Below, piece after piece: positions 42,903 to 50,105 of a stretch of 64,000 bases of DNA. Every line of letters begins with the position of its first letter. Position 1 is the stretch's first letter. Position numbers and translations under genes: made by a program. The notes below the pieces were generated by a model. The model did not search any database and was not told the DNA's origin. It saw only the letters and a program-made list of their open reading frames with translations. This stretch comes from JAEUMY01 sp031394355 (lineage in GTDB: Bacteria; Pseudomonadota; Gammaproteobacteria; Burkholderiales; Usitatibacteraceae), in assembly GCA_031394355.1 (NCBI GenBank), contig JANNSU010000059.1, forward strand, positions 248,001 to 312,000. Direction: 5' to 3'.

Positions 42903-44621
42903 TCACTGTATGGCACGGTCGGTTTGCGACGCGAGCAGCACCCCGCGATGCGGATCACCCTGTATGGCGGCTGTTGCACCCCGCTTGGGGCTGCCGAGAT
43001 GGAATCCATGGCAGCTCTCACAGGTGCTGGTCACCTTGTTTTTCTGGGGTGCAGCGCCCGCATGGCAGGTTCTGCAGCTGTCGATATCCGGAATGGCGAT
43101 GTCCTCGCTCGTCTTGGACTTCTCAACCTTGTGGCACTCGTCGCACTTGGCGGTCTTGTGGGCGAAGTGTTCAAACTTTGCCTTTACCATCCAGTAGTTC
43201 GTGATGCGTACCGGCGCGATCTTGTAGTCAGCGCCTTCCTTCGTCACCGTATGGCAGCTCGCGCAGGAACGATCCTCGATAAGGTCGGCGGCAATCTTGT
43301 CAGCCTTCTGGTTGGCCCATTCCATGGCTTTCTTGCGGGCCACTTCACTCTTGCTCTCATTGGCCCGGCGCAGCAATCCATCCACCGTGGTGACATCGAT
43401 GGGTGTTTCACCGAGAGCAATGGAGGAATAGAACTCGCGAAGCGTAGTCATGACCAGCTTCGGATCGGCATGCGGCACGGTGCGGGTCGTTACGGCCGGT
43501 TCAAACTCAAGCCGGTGGCAATCCACGCAATGCTTCTCCATGGAAATCGGTTCAAAGCGCACGCCCGCAGCATCAGGCGTGTGGCAGTTCTTGCACTCCA
43601 TCACGACTTTGCCTTTCGGGCTCTTTACACCTTTCTTGTCCATGTGTGCGTCATGAGGGAATTTGAGGCCTGACTTCTCGATCAGCTTCGCCTTGTCAGA
43701 CTGCAGGATGCGGTTGGTCTTGCCATTCACATCCAGCAGTGCCAATTTGAAATGTGGATGGTCAGTTGCGAAGTCGCCGATATTGACCAGGTTGGTGCCA
43801 ACGGCGTGTTTCTTTACGTCCTTGTGACAGTCCGTGCAAAGCGTCGTGTCGGTACGAATCAATCCCTGCGGACCCTTGTGGTCACGGTGGCATTCTGCAC
43901 AACGGGTTTCTCCAAACGCTGCCTTCTGCAGGGTTTTCGACTCGGCGTGACCGCCAATAGTCTTGTGGCAACTTTCGCATGTCGTGTCGCGCACCTGAAC
44001 GAACGGCTTGTCGTGACACTTCGCACAATCCTGTCCAAAGCCCTGATGGGGATGAGCCAGCGCGCCGGGATTCCAGGGCTCGTCTGGCGCTACGGCAAGG
44101 TTCTTGGTTGCGTCGCGGAAATCTGGATTGACCGCATACAGCACGGGCATCCCCAGGAACGCAACAAGAATGCCGACAAACATGATCATGGCGGGCCAGC
44201 GCTTTGAAAGTGCGGTGGCCGACAGGGAAATACGCGCGCGTTGTCCCTCTTCCTTCAGGTTCTCCGGAAGGGGCTCCACCAATTCAATAAAGAGAATGAA
44301 GTCATGTTCCGCAGGATTCTTCGAGGGCTCAACGGCGATCTCGTAGGGGCCAAGGCCGATACGCCTGCCAGGTTTTACCTTGGTCGACTTTTCAAGCTTG
44401 CCGTCGACATTCAGGCTGCCGCTCAAGGCATCGAGGTAGAGCCGTCCATCCTCGGCTGCTTTGATGGTGCCGGCGTTAAGTGCCACCCGCGGATCAACGA
44501 GGTGAATCTTGCACTCTGCGCCACGGCCCAGGCGCAACTCGGTTCCAGTTACCAGCCGCTCTTCGCAGCTGGGCTCACCCCGCTTGTTGCGGGTAACTAT
44601 GGCAAGAAGGCAGCGGATCAT
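42903..44621 (-). CDS. FHA domain - transmembrane helix - decaheme cytochrome c fusion
   Basis: A 572-residue protein. Residues 1-110 have the FHA layout (LRLGRGAECKIHLVDPRV, then GSLNVDGKLEKSTKVKPGRRIGLGPYEI), but the usual S-x-x-H contact is replaced (VALNAGTI), so phosphothreonine binding may be lost. Residues 143-163 form one membrane helix (PAMIMFVGILVAFLGMPVLYA). From residue 199 come ten CxxCH sites (CAKCH, CESCH, CAECH, CTDCH, CKNCH, CVDCH, CASCH, CDECH, CRTCH, CESCH). There is no N-terminal signal, so the FHA part stays in the cytoplasm and the hemes face the periplasm. Nine bases behind the b-type gene. This is an unusual fusion that could couple a cytoplasmic signal to periplasmic electron flow (inference). 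Confidence 0.85.
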   Translation of the reverse strand: MIRCLLAIVTRNKRGEPSCEERLVTGTELRLGRGAECKIHLVDPRVALNAGTIKAAEDGRLYLDALSGSLNVDGKLEKSTKVKPGRRIGLGPYEIAVEPSKNPAEHDFILFIELVEPLPENLKEEGQRARISLSATALSKRWPAMIMFVGILVAFLGMPVLYAVNPDFRDATKNLAVAPDEPWNPGALAHPHQGFGQDCAKCHDKPFVQVRDTTCESCHKTIGGHAESKTLQKAAFGETRCAECHRDHKGPQGLIRTDTTLCTDCHKDVKKHAVGTNLVNIGDFATDHPHFKLALLDVNGKTNRILQSDKAKLIEKSGLKFPHDAHMDKKGVKSPKGKVVMECKNCHTPDAAGVRFEPISMEKHCVDCHRLEFEPAVTTRTVPHADPKLVMTTLREFYSSIALGETPIDVTTVDGLLRRANESKSEVARKKAMEWANQKADKIAADLIEDRSCASCHTVTKEGADYKIAPVRITNYWMVKAKFEHFAHKTAKCDECHKVEKSKTSEDIAIPDIDSCRTCHAGAAPQKNKVTSTCESCHGFHLGSPKRGATAAIQGDPHRGVLLASQTDRAIQ

Positions 44622-44630
44622 TGGGGGCTG

Positions 44631-45464
44631 CTACCAGTAGAAGAAGACGGAAACAATGTGGGCTGCGAGAGCAGCAAGCAGCGCGATGGAAAGTGGCACA
44701 TGGAAGAAGAGCCAAATCGACATGCGCGCCTTGTAGCTGATGTCGCCCCGGGCACGTTCGACCAATGTTTTCTTCTGCAACATCACGGCATACAGCTCAT
44801 GGTTGAACTTCCCGGCATCACCTTTGAGGTTCGCACCGCTCTTCTGAATGATGTCCAGCGCAGCAGTCGTAGGGCAATCGCGTTGAACGCCCGATACCTG
44901 ATTCCACAAGCTGCCACCGATGATGGTGTTTTGCGCAGCCGATTGCACGGCCTGGACCAGGTTGTCAGGCAGATGCATTGCAATCTTGCGTGCCTCACTG
45001 TCCTGCGCGGATATCTTGAGCATCAGTGAGTCCAGCGTATCGTCGCCAATGTTTCCGGTGATCATCGAGGGAAAGCGTACGTACGAATAGATACCGTAGA
45101 AGCCGCTGAAGATAACCAGCAACATCAATACATAAGCCAAAGTATGCACATTCCAACCCACCTCGAAACCAGCATGCAAGGTGGCAAAAATGATGAGTGT
45201 TGCGCCCATGTACACGTGGGCTGACAGCCAGCCCTGCAGGTTGGCGTCCGATGCGCTGTAGTTCCGTTTTCGGATACCGAACCAGAGCAGCATCAATATC
45301 AGCAGCGCACCTATGGTGCCGAGCGTGTAGCCCAGCCAGGTGCCACCGTATGGGCCGACCGGCGGGCGATGAAAGGCATAGGCAGCGATGGCCGCAACCG
45401 ACACCAACGTGGCGAGTTTCAGATAGCGAAACTTCTTGTATTCGAGAAATGTGCCGTGACGCAT
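44631..45464 (-). CDS. Diheme b-type membrane cytochrome (predicted)
   Basis: A 277-residue integral membrane protein with helices near residues 15-32, 43-62, 82-100, 106-125 and 250-274. Two helices carry histidines 14 residues apart: H83/H97 and H255/H269. This H-x13-H pairing on two helices is the classical arrangement for two stacked b hemes. A soluble loop of about 120 residues sits between them. It probably passes electrons between the quinone pool and the periplasmic hemes of the next gene product. First gene of the seven-gene operon. I cannot assign it to a named family. Confidence 0.75.
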   Translation of the reverse strand: MRHGTFLEYKKFRYLKLATLVSVAAIAAYAFHRPPVGPYGGTWLGYTLGTIGALLILMLLWFGIRKRNYSASDANLQGWLSAHVYMGATLIIFATLHAGFEVGWNVHTLAYVLMLLVIFSGFYGIYSYVRFPSMITGNIGDDTLDSLMLKISAQDSEARKIAMHLPDNLVQAVQSAAQNTIIGGSLWNQVSGVQRDCPTTAALDIIQKSGANLKGDAGKFNHELYAVMLQKKTLVERARGDISYKARMSIWLFFHVPLSIALLAALAAHIVSVFFYW

Positions 45465-45877
45465 GCGTATTTGCTAGTTATTAGTACGGTTGGCGGATGC
45501 CGACCGTTTCCAGCGATTCTACCGGGGCCGAAAACTTGCTCTGCACTACGTCACGCATTGAAGCAACTGTATCGGATCTCTGATGATCAGGACATATCTG
45601 GGAACATCAGGCAATCGATACATATGTAATTTGATCGGAGTGTAATCCATCGGCGGATGAATGCAAATACCTGAAAGGGGTGATTGGCGCGGCAGGCAGG
45701 ATTTGCACCACAACCCGCGGTTGCGCTTCGTCCCGCCTTCAACGGTGCGGCTATAATCCTGCCGCTCTGAGTCAATTGCGTGACGGATGCGCTTGCTTCC
45801 GGATCCAGGGCAAGCCTGCCGTGCCGGGCAGATAACCAGTGCAGCTCCCGCCTTTCCACCCTTCGGACGTCCTTCGC
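45465..45877. promoter_or_regulatory. 413-bp divergent control region between the redox operon and the ccm operon
   Basis: No gene is visible here. A TATAAT at 45752-45757 on the plus strand lies about 120 bases before ccmI and may be its -10 box, without a convincing -35. The redox-operon promoter on the minus strand should lie near 45480-45600. The shared region would allow co-regulation of multiheme apoproteins and heme-attachment machinery. Confidence 0.4.
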
Positions 45878-47218
45878 ATGATTTCGTTTGTCCTTGCTGC
45901 TTCGGCCTTGACATTGCTGGCCCTTGCTTTTGTCGTGGTGCCCATTCTTCGTCGCAAATCAAGGGATGAGCAATTGATCGCCATCGAGGCCAGCAATCTT
46001 GCGCTGGCCCGTGCACAGCGTGATGAGGTGCTGCGTGAGCATGCCGCAGGACTCATGTCCGAGGCCGAACGGGAAGAGGCGTTGGGCGGGATAGCCCAGC
46101 GGCTTTCTCAGGATCTGGCGGGGCAGGTGCCAAAGCCCGATGTGTACGGATCGTCCGCCCGGGGACCGCTCTCTGGCGGGGTCAAGGCTTTGCTGGCGCT
46201 ATTGATGCTGGGGATTCCGGTGGCGGCAGGTCTCCTTTACTGGAAGCTGGGATCGCCGGAAGCCATCAAGCCTCAACCTCAGGTCTCGGAGGCGCCTGCG
46301 ACGGACCAGCAGATCATTGCCATGGTGGACTCTCTGACCGAGAAGATGAAGGGCCGCGAAGACGATGCACAGGGCTGGTCACTGCTGGCCCGGTCACAGG
46401 CGGCGATTGGCCGGTTTGATGGCGCAGTGCGATCGTATGAGCGGCTGAACCAGTTGAAGCCGGGTGATCCAGATATTCTGGCGGACTACGCCGAAGTTGT
46501 TGCCATGACCCAGCAGGAGTCGTTCGAGGGCAAGCCCTGGGAACTCGTGCAGCAGGCATTGAAAGTGAATCCCGACCAGCGGAAGGCACTGGCCATTGCA
46601 GGCACCACGGAATTGCGCCGACGCAATCTGCAGGCGGCGTTGGGGCACTGGGAGCGTCTGCTGAAACTGCTGCCTGCTGACTCAGAGGATGCGCGGCAGG
46701 TGACCAGCGCCATTCTGGAAGTTCGCCTTGCCATGACGGGCAACGCCGGCACGGTAGCGGCAAAGCCGCTCACGCCTTCGCAGGGGCCCGCAACACCTTC
46801 AGCCCAGCCCAAGCCAGCCACAGCAGCTGCGCCCGCACAGCCGGCGTCGGCTGTGGGTACGAAAGCTGGGGAGCGAGTATCGGGAACCGTCACCATCAGC
46901 CCGGAAATGGCCAAGCTTGCCGCCCCCGGCGATACGCTCTTCATTTTTGCGCGCGCGTCGGGACCGAATGCGCCGCGTATTCCGCTCGCGATTGTTCGTG
47001 CCTCGGTCAGTGAGTTGCCCAAGACATTTGAGCTGACCGATGGCATGTCCATGGCCCCGAACATCAAGCTGTCAGATTTTCCGCTGGTAACCATCGAGGC
47101 GCGGGTATCCAAAGCGGGCAATGCAAGTTCGCAGCCGGGAGATTTACTGGGCGCATCGCCTCCCCTGAAGCCTGGTACATCCGGCATCAAGGTCATCATC
47201 GACCGCGTGGTGAAGTAA
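45878..47218 (+). CDS. ccmI: Cytochrome c maturation protein CcmI (apocytochrome chaperone)
   Basis: A 446-residue protein with two membrane helices (residues 2-24 and about 100-120) separated by a cytoplasmic coiled-coil loop (IAIEASNLALARAQRDEVLREHAAGL). A periplasmic TPR region (WSLLARSQAAIGRFDGAVRSYERL onward) and a beta-rich C-terminal domain (VSGTVTISPEMAKLAAPGDTLFIFARA) follow. CcmI captures apocytochrome c for heme ligation. Its stop overlaps ccmA (TAATG). It starts the operon, whereas many gammaproteobacteria place it last. Confidence 0.9.
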   Translation: MISFVLAASALTLLALAFVVVPILRRKSRDEQLIAIEASNLALARAQRDEVLREHAAGLMSEAEREEALGGIAQRLSQDLAGQVPKPDVYGSSARGPLSGGVKALLALLMLGIPVAAGLLYWKLGSPEAIKPQPQVSEAPATDQQIIAMVDSLTEKMKGREDDAQGWSLLARSQAAIGRFDGAVRSYERLNQLKPGDPDILADYAEVVAMTQQESFEGKPWELVQQALKVNPDQRKALAIAGTTELRRRNLQAALGHWERLLKLLPADSEDARQVTSAILEVRLAMTGNAGTVAAKPLTPSQGPATPSAQPKPATAAAPAQPASAVGTKAGERVSGTVTISPEMAKLAAPGDTLFIFARASGPNAPRIPLAIVRASVSELPKTFELTDGMSMAPNIKLSDFPLVTIEARVSKAGNASSQPGDLLGASPPLKPGTSGIKVIIDRVVK

Positions 47219-47817
47219 TGCTCCGGGCTTCGCGTCTGACTTGTCAGCGCGGTGAAGCACTGTTGTTCAGTGATCTTGACTTTACCGTTGAGGCCGGAGA
47301 AGCGCTGATAGTCCGGGGTGCGAACGGCTCCGGCAAAACCAGCCTGTTGCGGATCCTGGCCGGTGTCGCTGCACCAATGAGTGGAGACGTGTACTGGCGG
47401 GGTGATGGCAGCAGGTATGGCAGGTGCCGAGAAATTGCCTATCTGGGCCATACCGCGCCGCTCAAAGACGAGCTGTCAGTGATCGAAAATCTCTCCTTTG
47501 CGCTCGCGCTTGATGCCATCCAGGTCGACCGTTCTGCGGTGCTTGGCGCCATCAAGACTGTCGGCCTCGCCGCGAGACGCAATCTGCCAGTCCGGCACCT
47601 GTCCCAGGGCCAGCGGCGACGCATTGGTCTTGCCCGCCTGACCCTGACCCAAAGACCGCTGTGGCTGCTCGACGAGCCGCTCACCGCGCTCGACACTGCG
47701 GGCGTGGCGTTATTCTGCGAAGCGCTTGATCGCCACTTGGGTGAGGGAGGGCTGGCTGTCCTGTCGACCCATCAAGCGCTGCCGCTAACCGGCCGCGTGC
47801 GGGAGCTGCAGCTATGA
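47218..47817 (+). CDS. ccmA: Heme exporter ATPase CcmA
   Basis: A 199-residue ABC ATPase: Walker A VRGANGSGKTSLLRILAG, signature LSQGQRRRIGLARL, Walker B LWLLDEPLTALD, H-loop STHQAL. With CcmB, CcmC and CcmD it drives release of holo-CcmE. It is shorter than transport ATPases, as usual for CcmA. The stop overlaps ccmB by four bases. Confidence 0.95.
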   Translation: MLRASRLTCQRGEALLFSDLDFTVEAGEALIVRGANGSGKTSLLRILAGVAAPMSGDVYWRGDGSRYGRCREIAYLGHTAPLKDELSVIENLSFALALDAIQVDRSAVLGAIKTVGLAARRNLPVRHLSQGQRRRIGLARLTLTQRPLWLLDEPLTALDTAGVALFCEALDRHLGEGGLAVLSTHQALPLTGRVRELQL

Positions 47818-48521
47818 CGAATCCGGCCAGCCAGATCGAGCAGGACTTTGCCGTGTGGCCAGGTTTCCTGGTCATTTTGCAGCGGGACCTCCTGCTCGCC
47901 TGGCGCACGCGTGCGGAGATCGCGCAGCCGGTCATCTTCTTCATCATGGTGGCAAGCTTGTTTCCATTGGGTATTGGTGCGGACATGAAGCTGCTTTCCC
48001 GGGTTGGCGCGGGCGTGGTGTGGGTCTGCGGCGTCCTCGCGACGCTGCTCTCGCTCTCGCGAATATTCGCGCAGGACCACGCAGATGGCACCCTGGAGCA
48101 AATGGCACTCTCACCATTCCCGCTGGCCGCCCTGGCTGCGGGCAAGCTCGTCGCGCACTGGCTCACCACGGGGCTTCCGCTCAGCCTGACAGCACCACTC
48201 ATCGGCCTGCAATATGGCATGGACGCGCCGACCACATTGTTACTGGTGGTGTCGTTGCTGATCGGTACCCCCATCCTGTCGATGATCGGTGCCATCGCAG
48301 CCGCCCTGACGCTAGGCGCGCGCGGGCAATCGCTGCTCATTGCGCTGCTGGTGCTGCCGCTGTACGTCCCGGTGATCATCTTTGGTGCCGGTGCGGTTGA
48401 AGCATTCGGCGCTTCGGTGGACTACAGTGCGCACCTGGCGTTGCTCGGCGCAGGAACGCTGTTCGGGTTTGTTGCCACGCCCTTTGTTGTCGCCGCAGCG
48501 ATTAGAATTGCGCTCGACTGA
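47814..48521 (+). CDS. ccmB: Heme exporter membrane subunit CcmB
   Basis: A 235-residue protein with six predicted helices (residues about 45-65, 68-85, 120-140, 145-165, 175-200 and 210-232). It has the family blocks LLAWRTRAEIAQPVIFFIMVASLFPLGIG and FAQDHADGTLEQMALSPFPL. One palindrome copy codes S-R-I-F-A-Q-D, right at the conserved loop F-A-Q-D-H-x-D-G-T-L-E-Q. The peptide there is thus native to the family and the DNA site is a codon-choice effect. Confidence 0.94.
   Translation: MTNPASQIEQDFAVWPGFLVILQRDLLLAWRTRAEIAQPVIFFIMVASLFPLGIGADMKLLSRVGAGVVWVCGVLATLLSLSRIFAQDHADGTLEQMALSPFPLAALAAGKLVAHWLTTGLPLSLTAPLIGLQYGMDAPTTLLLVVSLLIGTPILSMIGAIAAALTLGARGQSLLIALLVLPLYVPVIIFGAGAVEAFGASVDYSAHLALLGAGTLFGFVATPFVVAAAIRIALD
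48059..48070. repeat. GCGAATATTCGC palindrome, copy 15 (in ccmB)
   Basis: Exact copy, extended by one pair to 14 bp (48058-48071), read R-I-F-A at a conserved loop of CcmB. Confidence 0.95.
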
Positions 48522-48549
48522 TGCGCATCATCGTATCCACTCCCGCCAT

Positions 48550-48563
48550 TGCGAATATTCGCA
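48550..48563. repeat. GCGAATATTCGC palindrome, copy 16 (ccmB-ccmC gap)
   Basis: Core 48551-48562 plus one flanking A/T pair. It lies in the 76-bp gap between the ccmB stop and the ccmC ATG, inside the operon, where a strong hairpin would be expected to interfere with transcription if it acted as a terminator. Confidence 0.95.
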
Positions 48564-48597
48564 TGCCGCGACAACGACTTTCCGGATGTTGCCCGAC

Positions 48598-49323
48598 ATG
48601 ATCTTCAAGTACGCCTCACCTGCATCGTTCTACCCATTGGCTGGCAAGATGGCACCGGTGTTTGCCGTGGCGGCCGTGGTGCTGACTGCGGTCGGCTTGT
48701 ATCAGGGGTTCGTCATCGCCCCGACCGACTTTCAGCAGGGCGAGGTCTACCGGATCATTTTCATTCACGTCCCCACGGCATGGATGGGCATGTTCATCTA
48801 CCTTGTGATGGCGATGTATGCCTTTTTCGCTCTCGCGTTCAACACGCGGCTGTCGGCCATGATGATGCAGTCACTCGCACCAACCGGCGCAATCATGACG
48901 GCGCTCGCTCTCTGGACGGGCGCGCTCTGGGGCAAGCCCACCTGGGGCACCTACTGGGCCTGGGACGCGCGGATGACGTCGACGCTCTTCTTGCTGTTCC
49001 TCTATTTTGGCTACATGGCCCTGAACAATGCCTTTGAAGATCGCCGCCGCGCGGACAAGGCAAGTGCCTTGCTGGTATTGGTCGGCGTGGTCAATGTGCC
49101 GATCATTTACTTCTCCGTAAAGTGGTGGAACACGCTCCATCAGGGGGCCACCATCGTGCCGGGCTCGTCGAAGATGGCCGACACCATGCTGGCCGCCATG
49201 AGCACCATGACTTTTGCACTCTGGGCTTACGCCATCGCAATCTCGCTGTATCGTGTGCGATCCATCATTCTGGAGCGCGAAAAAAACACCGCATGGGTCA
49301 ATGAACTCCTTGACCGTCGCTGA
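48598..49323 (+). CDS. ccmC: Heme-handling protein CcmC
   Basis: A 241-residue membrane protein of six helices with the heme-binding tryptophan-rich loop WGTYWAWDARMTSTL and flanking periplasmic histidines (IFIHVPTAWMG, WWNTLHQGATI). CcmC loads heme onto CcmE. ATG 48598 (MIFKYASPASFYPLAGKM) matches the family N-terminus; an ATG four codons earlier is possible, and the frame upstream is antisense-like noise over ccmB. Confidence 0.94.
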   Translation: MIFKYASPASFYPLAGKMAPVFAVAAVVLTAVGLYQGFVIAPTDFQQGEVYRIIFIHVPTAWMGMFIYLVMAMYAFFALAFNTRLSAMMMQSLAPTGAIMTALALWTGALWGKPTWGTYWAWDARMTSTLFLLFLYFGYMALNNAFEDRRRADKASALLVLVGVVNVPIIYFSVKWWNTLHQGATIVPGSSKMADTMLAAMSTMTFALWAYAIAISLYRVRSIILEREKNTAWVNELLDRR

Positions 49324-49364
49324 CGTCCAAGGACCGACCCATCCCACTGCGTCGAACCTCTGAG

Positions 49365-49416
49365 TCCAACCTTTGCATCCAACCATTGCATCCAACCACT
49401 GCACCCAACCACTGCA
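49365..49416. repeat. 13-bp tandem repeat, four units, between ccmC and ccmD
   Basis: Units TCCAACCTTTGCA, TCCAACCATTGCA, TCCAACCACTGCA and CCCAACCACTGCA follow each other without gaps, with a degenerate copy before and a partial one after. They lie in the 99-bp spacer 49324-49422, directly before the ccmD ATG, and replace a usual ribosome site. Length variation between strains is likely. Confidence 0.9.
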
Positions 49417-49422
49417 ACGAAC

Positions 49423-49563
49423 ATGACCGAACATCAATTATTCATTTTGGGTGCCTATGGCATGGCGGCGATCCTGTTCGCCGTCGAAATCATCTGGCTG
49501 CGCATGCGGATGTCTGCAACGCTCAAGTCGCTGCGGGAATCCCGCGAGATGGGTGAGCCATGA
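49423..49563 (+). CDS. ccmD: Cytochrome c maturation small subunit CcmD
   Basis: A 46-residue membrane peptide (MTEHQLFILGAYGMAAILF, then EIIWLRMRMSATLKSLRES). It has one helix (residues 7-27) with the family G-A-Y-x-x-A motif and a basic cytoplasmic tail. CcmD joins CcmABC and is needed for release of holo-CcmE. The stop overlaps the ccmE start (ATGA). Confidence 0.9.
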   Translation: MTEHQLFILGAYGMAAILFAVEIIWLRMRMSATLKSLRESREMGEP

Positions 49564-50105
49564 AACCGCGCCACCAACGCATGCTGTGGATTGTTGCCGG
49601 CCTTGCCGTCATTGGGGTGGCGGTCGGTCTGGTTCTCAAGGCATTCAACAGCAATCTCGTTTTCTTTTACACGCCCACGCAGGTCGCCAACAAGGAAGCG
49701 CCGCAAGGCAAGCCATTCCGGCTGGGCGGTCTGGTCACGGAAGGCAGCGTGCAACGGGATCCGAACGGGCTGACCGTGCGATTCGCCGTCACGGATACGG
49801 CCAAGACCGTGGCTGTCAGCTACACCGGCATCCTTCCCGATCTGTTCAAGGAGGGGAAGGGTGTCGTCGCGCAGGGCAGTGTCGGCGCCGACGGCGTGTT
49901 CACCGCATCAGAAGTCTTGGCGAAGCATGATGAAAATTACATGCCGCCCGAGGCTGCGGAAGCCCTGAAGAAGGCGGGACACCCCATCGAGGGCAAGATG
50001 TTCGCCGGCCAGAAGCCCGTTGTCACCCAGAAGCCCGCAGCGTCCGATACCCGAACCCCGAATCCCGAACCCCAAACCCCGGCGACGGGTGGAGCCAAAC
50101 CATGA
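49560..50105 (+). CDS. ccmE: Heme chaperone CcmE
   Basis: A 181-residue periplasmic heme chaperone anchored by an N-terminal helix (residues 8-28), with an OB-fold (FRLGGLVTEGSVQRDPNGLTVRFAVTD). The covalent heme site is in VLAKHDENYMPPE, whose His attaches heme. The C-terminal tail (about residues 160-181) is low-complexity and encoded partly by the CGAACCCCGAATCCC repeat (reads R-T-P-N-P-E-P-Q-T-P). That tail is therefore probably not under functional constraint. Confidence 0.95.
   Translation: MKPRHQRMLWIVAGLAVIGVAVGLVLKAFNSNLVFFYTPTQVANKEAPQGKPFRLGGLVTEGSVQRDPNGLTVRFAVTDTAKTVAVSYTGILPDLFKEGKGVVAQGSVGADGVFTASEVLAKHDENYMPPEAAEALKKAGHPIEGKMFAGQKPVVTQKPAASDTRTPNPEPQTPATGGAKP
50050..50080. 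repeat. CCCGAACCCCGAATCCC-type repeat inside the ccmE tail
   Basis: Same unit family as at 724-755, here in frame within ccmE, 26 bases before its stop codon. Confidence 0.65.
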
